DNA of 48,581 nucleotides from Oscillospiraceae bacterium (GCA_017559185.1 JAFYSU010000006.1:1-48581), one strand, 5' to 3'; numbered from the stretch's first letter, positions 26,936-36,379 are shown. Notes: a model not told the origin generated them from the sequence alone. Translations and numbers: made by a program.

Positions 26936-28197
26936 GCAATAAAGTAGAACAAATCGTCCGTTTGCTGCCGGGCGTGGACTGTGGCGGAAGCTGCGGTCAC
27001 TCCACCTGCTCCGATTGTGCAAACGCTATAGCACAGGGCGCTTCTCCTGCCCTGTGCCCTGTGTGTACACAAAAAACCGTTGATGCCATTGCCGAAATAA
27101 TGGATGTTGAAACGGTTTCTGTAAAGAAAAAGGTTGCATTCATTCACTGTGCCGGAACAAACTCCGCAGCCAAACGCCTTGCAGGCTGTTTCAGCTGTCA
27201 GGAAGCGGTTGACTCTGGATTTTTGGATACCGAATGTTCCTACGGCTGCGTAGGCCGCGGTTCCTGTCAAAAAGTATGTAAATTTGATGCAATCACAAAT
27301 ATCGGCGGTGCAATGAAAGTTGACCGCAATAAATGTACAGGCTGTGGTGCTTGTCTTGATGTATGTCCGCAGCACCTTACATCCTTGATTCCTTTCGAAG
27401 CTACCAACCTTGTTCCTTGTGCTTCCAAAGACGAAAATCAACGCACACGCGAACTTTGTATTGCCGGCTGTGTAGGCTGCGGCGACTGTGTGGAAAACTG
27501 TCCAACAGGTGCAATGACTCTTGTTGATAATCATGCTGTTATCAACTACGACCTTTGCTCCGGATGTATGGCATGTACTGTTTCCTGCCGCAAAAAAATC
27601 ATTGTTGACCTGCTTCACGACCTGCCAAGCGTTAAAAACAGCTGTGCATTCGTTTCCTGCAATGGTGGCGTAAAAGCTAAAGCAAAATACGAAGCAATGG
27701 GCATTACCGATTGTGCCGAAGCTGCAAAACTTGCAAAACAGCTTGATAAAAACACTACCGAACTCTGCCGCGACGGCTGCATGGGCTTGGGAAGCTGCAT
27801 TAAAGTTTGCCGTCATAACGCAATTTCCATTAAAGACTCCTCTGCTTGGGTTGACCCTGCTAAATGCGTTGGCTGTATGGAATGTGTTCGTATTTGTCCT
27901 CAGGAAATTATACATATCGTTCCTTATAAAGGCATTAAACTTATCCCTTGCGTATCCGACGCTCCGCTCGAGGTTAAAGGACAGATATGTAAAGTTGGCT
28001 GTATGAACTGTAAGAGCTGCGTAAACAACTGTCCTGTTGGTGCAGCGTTCATGGAAGGCCGTCATGCAACCATCAACTATGACCTTTGTGTAAACTGCAG
28101 TGCCTGCTCATATGTTTGCAGCAACGCACTTGTTATGGAACAAAAGGTACCTGAATTCCGTTATCTGCAAATTGACGCTATGAAAAACAGCGATTAG
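26932..28197 (+). CDS. RnfB-like polyferredoxin with duplicated cluster module (nine predicted [4Fe-4S])
   Basis: A 421-residue soluble iron-sulfur protein. The N-terminus LLPGVDCGGSCGHSTC...CPVC (Cys17, 21, 26, 42) resembles the Fe-S domain of RnfB. Two homologous halves follow (about 73-225 and 235-405). Each has the same four motifs: CxxGCxGxGSCxKVC, CxGCxxCxxxCP, CxxGCxxCxxCxxNCP and YDLCxxCxxCxxxC. Together they predict nine [4Fe-4S] clusters. There is no membrane segment, unlike RnfB. Its ATG overlaps the nfnB stop (ATGA) and nifJ follows after 39 bases, so it probably carries electrons between pyruvate oxidoreductase and NfnAB. That role is inferred. Confidence 0.82.
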   Translation: MSNKVEQIVRLLPGVDCGGSCGHSTCSDCANAIAQGASPALCPVCTQKTVDAIAEIMDVETVSVKKKVAFIHCAGTNSAAKRLAGCFSCQEAVDSGFLDTECSYGCVGRGSCQKVCKFDAITNIGGAMKVDRNKCTGCGACLDVCPQHLTSLIPFEATNLVPCASKDENQRTRELCIAGCVGCGDCVENCPTGAMTLVDNHAVINYDLCSGCMACTVSCRKKIIVDLLHDLPSVKNSCAFVSCNGGVKAKAKYEAMGITDCAEAAKLAKQLDKNTTELCRDGCMGLGSCIKVCRHNAISIKDSSAWVDPAKCVGCMECVRICPQEIIHIVPYKGIKLIPCVSDAPLEVKGQICKVGCMNCKSCVNNCPVGAAFMEGRHATINYDLCVNCSACSYVCSNALVMEQKVPEFRYLQIDAMKNSD

Positions 28198-28236
28198 TAA
28201 TATTTAACTAATTGATTTTGAAAGGAAGTAAGCAGC

Positions 28237-31200
28237 ATGAGAAAGCTGAAAACAATGGACGGCAACGCTGCTGCCGCTCATGTAGCATATGCCTTCTCGG
28301 AGGTTGCCGCAATTTATCCCATTACTCCGTCATCTGTTATGGCGGAGCATGTGGATGAATGGTCTGCCGACGGGAAACTTAATATTTTCGACCAGCCTGT
28401 AAAGGTTGTGGAAATGCAGTCCGAAGGTGGTGCAGCAGGTGCCGTTCACGGTTCTTTGATGTCCGGCTCCTTCACCACAACATTTACCGCATCACAGGGA
28501 CTTCTTTTGATGATTCCCAATATGTATAAAATCGCAGGCGAACTCACACCATCGGTTATCCATGTAGCGGCTCGTGCATTGGCTACCCACGCACTGTCCA
28601 TATTCGGTGACCATTCCGATGTTATGTCCTGCCGCAGCACCGGTTATGCAATGCTCGCTTCCACCAATCCACAGGAAGTAATGGACCTTGCAGCAGTTGC
28701 TCATCTTGCAACAATAAGCGGTCGTGTACCGGTAATGCATTTCTTCGATGGTTTCCGCACCAGCCACGAACAGCAAAAGGTTGCTGTTTGGGACTATGCC
28801 GACCTTAAAGAAATGGTTGACTGGGATGCCGTTGCGGCATTCCGTGCAAGAGCCAATGTTCCTGCACACCCTGTAAACAAAGGCTCGTCCGAACCACCTG
28901 AAATATTCTTCCAGCACAAGGAAGCAGCTAATAAATATTATCTTGAAATGCCTGATGTGGTTGCCGCTAACATGGAAAAGGTAAACCGCAAGCTTGGCAC
29001 AAACTACAAACCGTTTAACTACTACGGTGCAGAAGATGCAACCGAAGTTATCGTTGCAATGGGCTCCGTTTGTGATGCAATTGAAGAAGTTGTTGACTAC
29101 CTCAATGCACAGGGCAAAAAGACAGGTCTTGTTAAAGTTCGTCTGTACCGTCCTTTCTCGCAAAAACACCTGCTCGAAGCACTGCCAAAAACAGTTAAAC
29201 GCATTGCTGTGCTTGACCGCTGCAAAGAACCTGGTTCTGTTGGTGAACCACTTTACTTGGATATCGCAGCTTCCCTGCGCGGCACCGAATTTGCTGATGT
29301 ACTGCTCGTTGGCGGCCGCTACGGCTTGGGCTCTAAAGATACCCAACCCGGTGACTTGGTTGCAGTTTACGAAAACCTGTGGTCCGAACAGCCTAAAAAT
29401 GGCTTTACAATCTCCATCGTGGACGATGTAACCAACCTTTCTCTGCCTGTTACATCCAATCCTGATACCACTGCTGCCGGCACAGTTTCCTGCAAATTCT
29501 GGGGTCTTGGTTCTGACGGTACTGTTGGTGCTAACAAAAACAGCATCAAAATTATCGGTGACCATACCGACAAAAAAGTACAGGCATACTTCCAGTATGA
29601 CTCCAAAAAGTCCGGTGGTGTTACCATCAGCCATCTGCGCTTTGGTGACAATCCAATCAAATCCACCTACTATGTAACACAGGCTGACTTTGTGGCTTGC
29701 CACAACCCTGCTTACATTAAAAAATACGATATTGTTCAGGATGTTAAACCTAACGGTCACTTCCTGCTTAACTGTTCTTGGAACGATGCTGAATTGGATG
29801 AACAGCTGCCTGCAGCATGCAAACGCTACATTGCGCAGAACAACATCAAATTCTACACCTGTGATGCTATCTCCATTGCTAAACGCATTGGTCTTGGCGG
29901 CAGAACAAACACAATTCTGCAGTCTGCTTTCTTTAAACTGACAGGTATCCTGCCAATTGAAGAAGCTGTTGGCTACATGGAAGATGCTATCCGTAAAACC
30001 TACGGCAAAAAAGGTGAAAAAGTTGTTAACATGAACATCGAAGCAGTTGCAGCCGGTGTTGACAGCCTGCACGAAGTTCGCATTCCTGCAAGCTGGGCAA
30101 CTGCCGAAGACACTGCCGACAACGCAGCTGCAGCCCAAGGCAGCAGCTTCCTTGAAAAATATGTTAACACCATCCAAAAACCTGTTAACTCCATGCGCGG
30201 TGACTCCCTGCCTGTATCTGCATTTATGGATACAGTTGACGGTACTCTGCCAAGCGGTTCGGCAGCATTCGAAAAACGCGGTATTGCCGTTGATGTTCCA
30301 CAGTGGCTGCCTGAAAACTGTATGCAATGCAACTGGTGCTCTTATGTTTGTCCTCATGCGGCAATCCGTCCTGTTGCAATGACCATTCAGGAAGCTTTGG
30401 ATGCGGGTGTTCCAAGTCTGCCAATGAAAGGCGACGGCTGCGAAGATATGCGTTTTGCTATCTCCATTTCCAATTTGGATTGTACAGGCTGCGGTTCCTG
30501 TATCAGTGTTTGTCCTGCTCGTAAAAAAGCTCTTGAGCCTGTTGCTGCCGCAAAAGTGGAAAATCAGCAAAAATTCTTTGACTATGCGGTTAACTCCGTA
30601 TCCGACAAGGAGCTGCCTTTCGCGTTAGACTCCATCAAAGGCTCTCAGTTCAAAACTCCGCTGCTTGAATTCTCCGGTGCTTGTCCGGGATGCGGTGAGT
30701 CCCCTTATGCTAAACTCATCACACAGCTGTTTGGTGACCGTATGCTTATTGCCAACGCTACCGGCTGTTCTTCCATTTGGGGCTGCAGCGCACCAAGCAC
30801 ACCATATACCGTAAACAAACAAGGCCGTGGTCCTGCTTGGTCCAACTCCCTGTTTGAAGACAATGCCGAATACGGTTTGGGTATGGCTGTATCCATGAAG
30901 CAGCGCCGTGCAGGTCTTGCCAATGTGGTAAAACGCCTTGCTGAAAATGCTGCATTTGCCGAAGCCGCAAACAACTGGCTGAACGGCATGGACGATGCAA
31001 AAACTGCCGAAACCGCAGGTAACGCCCTGCTTGAGCTTTGCAAAGCAAACACCAATAATTCCGACGCTAAATATGTTGCCGATAACGCTGACCTTCTCAT
31101 CAAACCATCTGTATGGATTTTCGGTGGTGACGGTTGGGCTTACGACATTGGCTACGGTGGTTTGGACCATGTTCTGGCTTCCGGTGAAAATGTAAACATC

Positions 31201-31779
31201 GTTGTCTTCGATACCGAAGTTTACTCCAACACAGGCGGTCAGTCCTCCAAAGCTACACCTTTGGGTGCTACTGCTAAATTTGCTGCAGCAGGTAAAGCAG
31301 TAAAGAAAAAAGACCTTGCTTCAATCGCAATGTCCTACGGTTATGTTTATGTGGCACAGGTTGCAATGGGTGCTAACCCATACCAGACCTTGCGTGCAAT
31401 TACCGAAGCCGAAAGCTACGACGGCCCATCGCTCATCATCTGTTATGCTCCATGTATTAACCATGGTATTAAAGCAGGCATGAACAAATCCATGCTTCAG
31501 ATGAAAAATGCCGTTCTGGCAGGCTATTGGAACCTGCTCCGTTTTGACCCACGCATGACAGAACAGGGCAAAAATCCACTGGCTATCGACAGCACTGCTC
31601 CAACAGCAGGCTACAAAGACTTCCTCATGGGTGAAGTTCGTTACAATGCATTGGCACTCAAAAATCCACAGCGTGCCGAAGAGCTGTTCCAGCAGGCCGA
31701 AAAAGCTGCTAAAGACCGCTACGATGAACTCCGCCGCAAAAAGAAGAGTCTTGAAACTCCTCTTGACGAAGAAGAATAA
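28237..31779 (+). CDS. nifJ: Pyruvate:ferredoxin (flavodoxin) oxidoreductase
   Basis: The 1180-residue single-chain enzyme oxidises pyruvate and CoA to acetyl-CoA and CO2, reducing ferredoxin. MDGNAAAAHVAYAFSEVAAIYPITPSS opens the pyruvate-binding domain. Two ferredoxin-type clusters are at CMQCNWCSYVCP (from Cys695) and CTGCGSCISVCP (about 749). The proximal cluster includes CPGCG (Cys816, Cys819). The thiamine-diphosphate site runs GGDGWAYDIGYGG to NTGGQSSKATP (about 962-1008). Length is typical. AAAGGAAG precedes the ATG. It ends the nfnA-nfnB-polyferredoxin-nifJ operon with a strong terminator and is central to anaerobic fermentation. Confidence 0.97.
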   Translation: MRKLKTMDGNAAAAHVAYAFSEVAAIYPITPSSVMAEHVDEWSADGKLNIFDQPVKVVEMQSEGGAAGAVHGSLMSGSFTTTFTASQGLLLMIPNMYKIAGELTPSVIHVAARALATHALSIFGDHSDVMSCRSTGYAMLASTNPQEVMDLAAVAHLATISGRVPVMHFFDGFRTSHEQQKVAVWDYADLKEMVDWDAVAAFRARANVPAHPVNKGSSEPPEIFFQHKEAANKYYLEMPDVVAANMEKVNRKLGTNYKPFNYYGAEDATEVIVAMGSVCDAIEEVVDYLNAQGKKTGLVKVRLYRPFSQKHLLEALPKTVKRIAVLDRCKEPGSVGEPLYLDIAASLRGTEFADVLLVGGRYGLGSKDTQPGDLVAVYENLWSEQPKNGFTISIVDDVTNLSLPVTSNPDTTAAGTVSCKFWGLGSDGTVGANKNSIKIIGDHTDKKVQAYFQYDSKKSGGVTISHLRFGDNPIKSTYYVTQADFVACHNPAYIKKYDIVQDVKPNGHFLLNCSWNDAELDEQLPAACKRYIAQNNIKFYTCDAISIAKRIGLGGRTNTILQSAFFKLTGILPIEEAVGYMEDAIRKTYGKKGEKVVNMNIEAVAAGVDSLHEVRIPASWATAEDTADNAAAAQGSSFLEKYVNTIQKPVNSMRGDSLPVSAFMDTVDGTLPSGSAAFEKRGIAVDVPQWLPENCMQCNWCSYVCPHAAIRPVAMTIQEALDAGVPSLPMKGDGCEDMRFAISISNLDCTGCGSCISVCPARKKALEPVAAAKVENQQKFFDYAVNSVSDKELPFALDSIKGSQFKTPLLEFSGACPGCGESPYAKLITQLFGDRMLIANATGCSSIWGCSAPSTPYTVNKQGRGPAWSNSLFEDNAEYGLGMAVSMKQRRAGLANVVKRLAENAAFAEAANNWLNGMDDAKTAETAGNALLELCKANTNNSDAKYVADNADLLIKPSVWIFGGDGWAYDIGYGGLDHVLASGENVNIVVFDTEVYSNTGGQSSKATPLGATAKFAAAGKAVKKKDLASIAMSYGYVYVAQVAMGANPYQTLRAITEAESYDGPSLIICYAPCINHGIKAGMNKSMLQMKNAVLAGYWNLLRFDPRMTEQGKNPLAIDSTAPTAGYKDFLMGEVRYNALALKNPQRAEELFQQAEKAAKDRYDELRRKKKSLETPLDEEE

Positions 31780-31791
31780 TTTACTTTCAGT

Positions 31792-31829
31792 AAAAACGGG
31801 ACTGTGTGTTACACACAGTCCCGTTTTTT
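31792..31829. terminator. Bidirectional terminator between nifJ and the LRAT-like gene
   Basis: A long GC-rich stem (AAAAACGGGACTGTGTG with its complement) has A and T runs at its ends. It lies between convergent genes. Confidence 0.92.
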
Positions 31830-31843
31830 AGGTTTAATTCAAA

Positions 31844-32395
31844 TCATTCGGCAGTTTCATCAATTCCCAAAGCATCTTCAATAAAGTCAATCATTGTTAC
31901 CGTTTTTTCCTGTAAAGTTTCAACCACATCGTTTACCTTATCAAGCTTTTTCAAAATGGGTTCGGCCACCAAATTTTCCAACAGCTTTTCTGCAACACCA
32001 TGTTCTTCACCTTCGTCAACAAAAAAAGCCTGATTACTGAATTTCGTTCCGCTGGCACACCAGTTAGCAAAATGCTCACAGTTGTTGCTTATCAGGTTGT
32101 AACCGCCAAAATTACTGCCAACACACGACAAAGCCCTCTGCACTATTTCACTGGGTTCAAATTCACGATTAATTTGTGATATCATGCATTTCTGCAAATC
32201 ATGCCCCAAGCCAATGAATTCCTGCAAATCGGTTTCGATTATGGTGATGTCAAATTCATCATCTAAATTGAAATGAACAACTGTTTCTTCACCAACAACT
32301 ACACCGTAATGCCATATATCTTTTGGGGATATCCTGCTGAAAATACTTTTCACCTTTATTATATCCCCAAGGTCAAATTTTTGTCTTTTTTCCAT
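31844..32395 (-). CDS. LRAT-domain protein (NlpC/P60-like cysteine fold)
   Basis: The 183-residue protein has the lecithin-retinol-acyltransferase-like fold: a strand block with WHYGVVVGEETVVHFN (His29, His41) and NNCEHFANWC with the presumed nucleophile Cys106. Bacterial members are mostly uncharacterised acyltransferases or hydrolases acting on lipids. There is no signal peptide; the C-terminal 50 residues are helical and acidic. AGGAGAG lies before the ATG at 32395, 22 bases after the asparaginase stop, so it is probably co-transcribed with that gene. The reaction is unknown. Confidence 0.75.
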   Translation of the reverse strand: MEKRQKFDLGDIIKVKSIFSRISPKDIWHYGVVVGEETVVHFNLDDEFDITIIETDLQEFIGLGHDLQKCMISQINREFEPSEIVQRALSCVGSNFGGYNLISNNCEHFANWCASGTKFSNQAFFVDEGEEHGVAEKLLENLVAEPILKKLDKVNDVVETLQEKTVTMIDFIEDALGIDETAE

Positions 32396-32417
32396 GAACT
32401 CTCCTGTCCACTCATGT

Positions 32418-33431
32418 TTAAGCATTAAGGCTTATTTCCCCTACAAAGTTCGTATTGAAAATTTTATGTATCTCATCAGGGTCATTTGTTTGTCCCAATG
32501 CCCACATTAACTTTGTTACAACCGCTTCGGTAGTCATATCCCGTCCGGGAATTACACCGCAGTCAAGCAAACGCTTGCCAACTTCGTATATCGAAAAATC
32601 ACTTGTTTCATAAAGGCACTGGCTGCAAGCCACAACCGAAATCCCCTTCTCTGTAAGCATTTTAAGCTTATCCAAAAGGTTTCGGCGTACATAGTGCATT
32701 CCGCCCGCACCAAAGGTTTCAAGCACAACGCCACGGTAGTTCATATTCATGAGCATATCAAAAATTTCGGGATTGGTGCTTGGTATAAGTTTGAGCAAAA
32801 ACACATCAGTGCAAAGCTTATCTTTAAGTACAGTTTCGCCTGTCGGCTCAGCAGCTTCCCTGTTATTGTAGTTATGCATACCGTTAGCGTAAATTTCGCC
32901 CAAATATGGTGCATTAACACTTTCAAAAGCTTCAAACCCCATTGTACGCACCTTAACTGCACGGCAGCCGTTTATTATCTTGTGGTCAAACGCAATGCTC
33001 ACACCTTTAATACCGCAATCAACCGCCGCAAAGGCTGTATAAAGGTTGCTTCTTGCATCGGTAAGCATGTTTGCAATAGGCATCTGCGAGCCTGTAATAA
33101 CAACAGGCTTTTTCAAATTTTGCAGCATAAAGCTTAACATGGAAGCTGTATATGCCATTGTATCGGTTCCGTGAGTTATAACTATGCCGTCATAATCCTC
33201 ATCAATACCCTGCATTACTGCTCTTGCAATAGTTTGCCATTCCTCTGCTTGAATGTTGGAGCTGTCCAAATTCAAAATATCTCTGGCTTCTATATCATAA
33301 TAATCCTTAAGGTCGGACATATAATTCAAAATTCCCTCGGATGCAAGCTGCGGTGCCAAGCCCGCTTCACTGTTTTCCGATGCAATAGTTCCACCTGTTG
33401 TAAGCAGTAAGACTCTTTTTTTCTGCGACAT
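32418..33431 (-). CDS. ansA: L-asparaginase, type I (cytoplasmic)
   Basis: The 337-residue enzyme hydrolyses asparagine to aspartate and ammonia. TTGGTIAS (Thr15) and ITHGTDTMAYTAS (Thr89-Asp90) are the two catalytic signatures. MEITGSQMPI-type (VVITGSQMPI) follows. No signal peptide, so it is the cytoplasmic type. I chose the ATG at 33431, with a weak AGGGA upstream; an alternative start at 33455 adds eight residues. It is the first gene of a likely two-gene operon with the LRAT-like gene. Confidence 0.93.
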   Translation of the reverse strand: MSQKKRVLLLTTGGTIASENSEAGLAPQLASEGILNYMSDLKDYYDIEARDILNLDSSNIQAEEWQTIARAVMQGIDEDYDGIVITHGTDTMAYTASMLSFMLQNLKKPVVITGSQMPIANMLTDARSNLYTAFAAVDCGIKGVSIAFDHKIINGCRAVKVRTMGFEAFESVNAPYLGEIYANGMHNYNNREAAEPTGETVLKDKLCTDVFLLKLIPSTNPEIFDMLMNMNYRGVVLETFGAGGMHYVRRNLLDKLKMLTEKGISVVACSQCLYETSDFSIYEVGKRLLDCGVIPGRDMTTEAVVTKLMWALGQTNDPDEIHKIFNTNFVGEISLNA

Positions 33432-33906
33432 TTTAAAATCCCTGCCTTTTCGCAATTTTTATATATTGTATTGTATCAAAAAAGCCGCTGTAAATAAAGC
33501 GACTTTATGAACTCATCTTTAAAATTCATAAAATAAAAAAATTATATATTTTTTTTGCACTAAACGATTACTATCCGTTTTATCACCCACACAAAAGTAT
33601 ATACTTAAATCACAGGGTACGAACTAACTTTAAAAACAAAGTTTTTTACTCTCACAGCTTATTAAATTCTCTCCCAATTAATTTATGCTTTTAATTACCC
33701 CTATTCTGTAAAGGTTCATCGTATGGTTTGTAAAGCTTCACTCTTTTTTGTATTTCTGGTGTTTTCATAATTTTACTTTCTCTTTATTATAAACCTTCCC
33801 GCTACTCTCCTAGTAGTACTACTCTATTATTCCTCCACCAATTGTTGATATAAGTACTTTACAATTCATCGGTTTTGCCTTTACGGCATAGGGTAATTAA
33901 ATATAC
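33432..33906. other. AT-rich intergenic region, perhaps a deletion scar; one tiny ORF
   Basis: No convincing gene. A 25-codon minus-strand ORF (33691-33768, MKTPEIQKRVKLYKPY...) has only a poor GAGAAAG site and could be a gene fragment. The plus-strand terminator that follows (33928-33962) has no intact gene to terminate, which suggests that a plus-strand gene was lost here. Confidence 0.4.
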
Positions 33907-33965
33907 CTCTTCACATCTCAACAAAGCAAAAAAGGCAGTGCTTTAACGCACCGCCTTTTTTGTTT
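33907..33965 (+). repeat. Left flanking repeat of the helicase/PLD cassette, contains a terminator
   Basis: CTCTTCACATCTCAACAAA, then a hairpin terminator (33928-33962), then TTGTTT. It aligns with 39228-39280 almost throughout, with small indels, including the bases outside the hairpin. Confidence 0.75.
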
Positions 33966-33995
33966 TGTAATACAGCAGCTGGTTTTATATTGTAA

Positions 33996-34025
33996 ATTGA
34001 CAGTCAATACAATGTTTGCTATCAT
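33996..34025 (+). promoter_or_regulatory. Promoter of the helicase/PLD cassette with palindrome on the -35 box
   Basis: Perfect TTGACA (33997-34002), 17 bases, TATCAT (34020-34025). The palindrome ATTGAC-A-GTCAAT (33996-34008) covers the -35 box and may be an operator. Confidence 0.75.
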
Positions 34026-34058
34026 TTTATTAATTATATATTTGGAGGAATACATAAA

Positions 34059-34577
34059 ATGAACTTTATACGGTGCGGTATTCAAGAACCTATCCAAATA
34101 AACAACATCTTTCTATCTGCTATGAATGAAAATAAGCAGAGTGAACGCGAAAAGGTCATGGATAGTTGGATTAGAAAAAAATTCACTCACTCCTCCCCCG
34201 AAAATACAAAATGCCCCGGAAGAGTTTCCCGCCGCTGTGTCAACAATCAAATTTATCGCTATCAATGCCAATACGCTTCCGATACTTCCGGTTTTGGTTT
34301 TTCAAAAGACTCTGTTGAAGAGGACATTGAACTGGATTGCACCGTAGTCGTTTTTAAGCAATTGGAAGACAATCCCAACGAATACCGTTATTGGAAATTC
34401 AAATGGGATAAAACTGACGGTGACTTACATGCCGTATCAAACACCACTATTCTTCAGTGCTTTAAAAATTGGGACCAACAAACCAGAGCGGTTTTCACTG
34501 CTGACAATAAAACTAAATATGGAACGGTTTTCACTGCTGACAACAAAAAAGAAAATGGAGCGGTAACTATCAAATGA
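34059..34577 (+). CDS. Unknown protein, first gene of the helicase/PLD cassette
   Basis: A 172-residue soluble protein that I do not recognise. GGAGG lies ten bases before the ATG. The middle is mixed alpha/beta with CPGRVSRRCVNNQIYRYQC (three Cys and basic residues) and acidic EEDIELDCTVVVFK; a nucleic-acid or peptide-binding role is possible but unsupported. The C-terminus contains a 12-residue tandem repeat (VFTADNK...) made by a 36-base DNA repeat (34489-34560). The stop overlaps the next start (ATGA), so it is translated together with the PLD protein. Confidence 0.72.
   Translation: MNFIRCGIQEPIQINNIFLSAMNENKQSEREKVMDSWIRKKFTHSSPENTKCPGRVSRRCVNNQIYRYQCQYASDTSGFGFSKDSVEEDIELDCTVVVFKQLEDNPNEYRYWKFKWDKTDGDLHAVSNTTILQCFKNWDQQTRAVFTADNKTKYGTVFTADNKKENGAVTIK
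34489..34560 (+). repeat. 36-base in-frame tandem repeat
   Basis: Two copies (34489-34524, 34525-34560). The first 19 bases are identical and the rest is diverged. They encode two 12-residue VFTADNK units. Confidence 0.9.
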
Positions 34578-36379
34578 TATATCAACAATCAATACACACT
34601 CCTTTGGGAATTTTTCTGCAACCTCCAAATAATTACGAATTGGAGCATTTGCTTGCAACTACATACAGCTTAGATGCACAAGCGTTTGTTTCGCTTGCTA
34701 TATACGGTTTCCTTGCAGCTCAGGGAGATGAACTGGATAATGTTCAGCTAAAGGAAATTGTTTTTCAGGAGAATGAAATACGCGACTGGGCAAAGGAACA
34801 TTTTACAGTTTTTACTCACTTCCTTCCAACACATGTGGATAACAACATCATTTGGGAACAGTGTTCTGCGCTGTCCGACCTTTGCTGTATTAAAATCCAA
34901 AACCAAGGAACTTTTCACCCCAAACTTCTGCTTGCTTGCTTTAAAAACACCGAAACGAATGACCGTTTTTTCCGTTTGCAGGTAAGCAGTCAGAATTTGG
35001 GCTCTGTTTCCGCTGTTGAATTGGGAATTTGCTTTGAAGGCTATTCCTCGCATGAACATTTGGAATCCCAACCTAAACATAACATAAACGGCTCCCAGCT
35101 TCTTCAGTTTTTCCAAACATTTTACAGCGGCACTCTTCCCGAACACCTGAATTCCTTGGGAAATGTTAAGTTTGAGCACAAATCTGACCCTTGGTATAAA
35201 ATAGAAAATATAAGCTTTGAATTTACTGATAAGCAAGGTAAAAAACTTATCTGCCGCCTAAAAGAAGAATTTTGTAATGAAAGAGAACTGCATGTATACT
35301 CTCCTTTTTTAACTCCTGATGAAAATAACAAGCTGTATTTGGAGAATAATGGTTTTAAAAATGTGTACTACTACACTAATTTAACCAAACTGCTGTTCGA
35401 CCAAAAGGACAACATAAAAAATGTTTTTTACATTTCATCAGATTGTGGCACCACCCCATTTATTCATGCTAAGCTGTACTGTCAGGAAATCGAAACTCCC
35501 GCCGACTGCAAAGCTGCATACCGTATCTTTTTGGGAAGTGCCAACGCATCCCAAAATGGTTTGGAAAATAACATTGAACTTATGGTCAGCTTTGACTGGA
35601 TTTTTACAAAATTACCCGACGGTGATTTGCGAAACAAAATAACAACCGAATGGAACTGGTTGTACGCCTTGGCAAACGGTGCTGCCGACAAAAACTATTT
35701 TTTTATTAAGCTGTGCAGTGAAACCACGCAAGAACCACTTGATGACGAAAATGACCGTATGCATCACCTGCTTTTGCATTATATGGCACAATGCAAAGCA
35801 ACTTTAACCAAAACGCAGCAGGATAACAAATATCAGGTTTGTGTTTCTACGCCTGCCACAACAAACGGACTCGAGCTTAAGGTACTCGAGCTGGAACATT
35901 TGCAGTATTCAGACAATATGATTCTCAGCCAACTTCCATGCGGTAAATTATTGCGTGCAGAACTGGGAATGGAATACCAAGATATAAATGGAAACCAACA
36001 GCAAATAACTGCCGTGGGAACTATACCCCTGATTATTCAGGACAATGAACTTAATGAAATATTCTCCCAAAACAAACCTACCCCTACACCCCTACTTTCA
36101 CTGCTTACAGAGTATTCTGCTCGTGATGCAATTCCCCGCTGCCGTCGAAAAGGGTTCGCCCACCCAAAAGACGATGTAATGGAACGCCTTGAAGCATACA
36201 CAGCTAGTTGGCAAGGAAGCCCCCGCGAAGCTTCCGCATGGGAAGGCGCTGCCGAAAATGTTCAGAGGGCATACGACGGTTTAATAAACTCAAATGACAA
36301 AGAAAATTGGGAAAATATCTTTATGACAGATGAGGAAAAGAAAAAATTGAAATGTCTGTACCAAATTCTTAAATCCTGA
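34574..36379 (+). CDS. Phospholipase-D-fold protein, probable nuclease
   Basis: A 601-residue protein with the two half-sites of the PLD superfamily: FHPKLLL (His115, Lys117) followed by VSSQN, and FIHAKLYC (His298, Lys300) followed by FLGSANAS (Asn324) and ENNIELMV. The classical HxKxxxxD Asp is not obvious. The paired HxK and Ser/Asn motifs make a single-chain pseudo-dimeric active site. In bacterial defence loci this fold usually cuts nucleic acid. The C-terminal 200 residues are unassigned. It sits between the unknown small gene (ATGA overlap) and the helicase gene (16-base gap), so all three form one operon. Confidence 0.8.
   Translation: MIYQQSIHTPLGIFLQPPNNYELEHLLATTYSLDAQAFVSLAIYGFLAAQGDELDNVQLKEIVFQENEIRDWAKEHFTVFTHFLPTHVDNNIIWEQCSALSDLCCIKIQNQGTFHPKLLLACFKNTETNDRFFRLQVSSQNLGSVSAVELGICFEGYSSHEHLESQPKHNINGSQLLQFFQTFYSGTLPEHLNSLGNVKFEHKSDPWYKIENISFEFTDKQGKKLICRLKEEFCNERELHVYSPFLTPDENNKLYLENNGFKNVYYYTNLTKLLFDQKDNIKNVFYISSDCGTTPFIHAKLYCQEIETPADCKAAYRIFLGSANASQNGLENNIELMVSFDWIFTKLPDGDLRNKITTEWNWLYALANGAADKNYFFIKLCSETTQEPLDDENDRMHHLLLHYMAQCKATLTKTQQDNKYQVCVSTPATTNGLELKVLELEHLQYSDNMILSQLPCGKLLRAELGMEYQDINGNQQQITAVGTIPLIIQDNELNEIFSQNKPTPTPLLSLLTEYSARDAIPRCRRKGFAHPKDDVMERLEAYTASWQGSPREASAWEGAAENVQRAYDGLINSNDKENWENIFMTDEEKKKLKCLYQILKS

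Noticed and set aside
28492..30570. 692-codon ORF antisense to nifJ, and other long antisense ORFs (for example 261-1277, 24637-25530, 26219-27022, 26893-28065)
   Set aside because: They mirror strongly biased real genes in a fixed frame, read as Cys/Phe/His-rich nonsense and lack ribosome sites.
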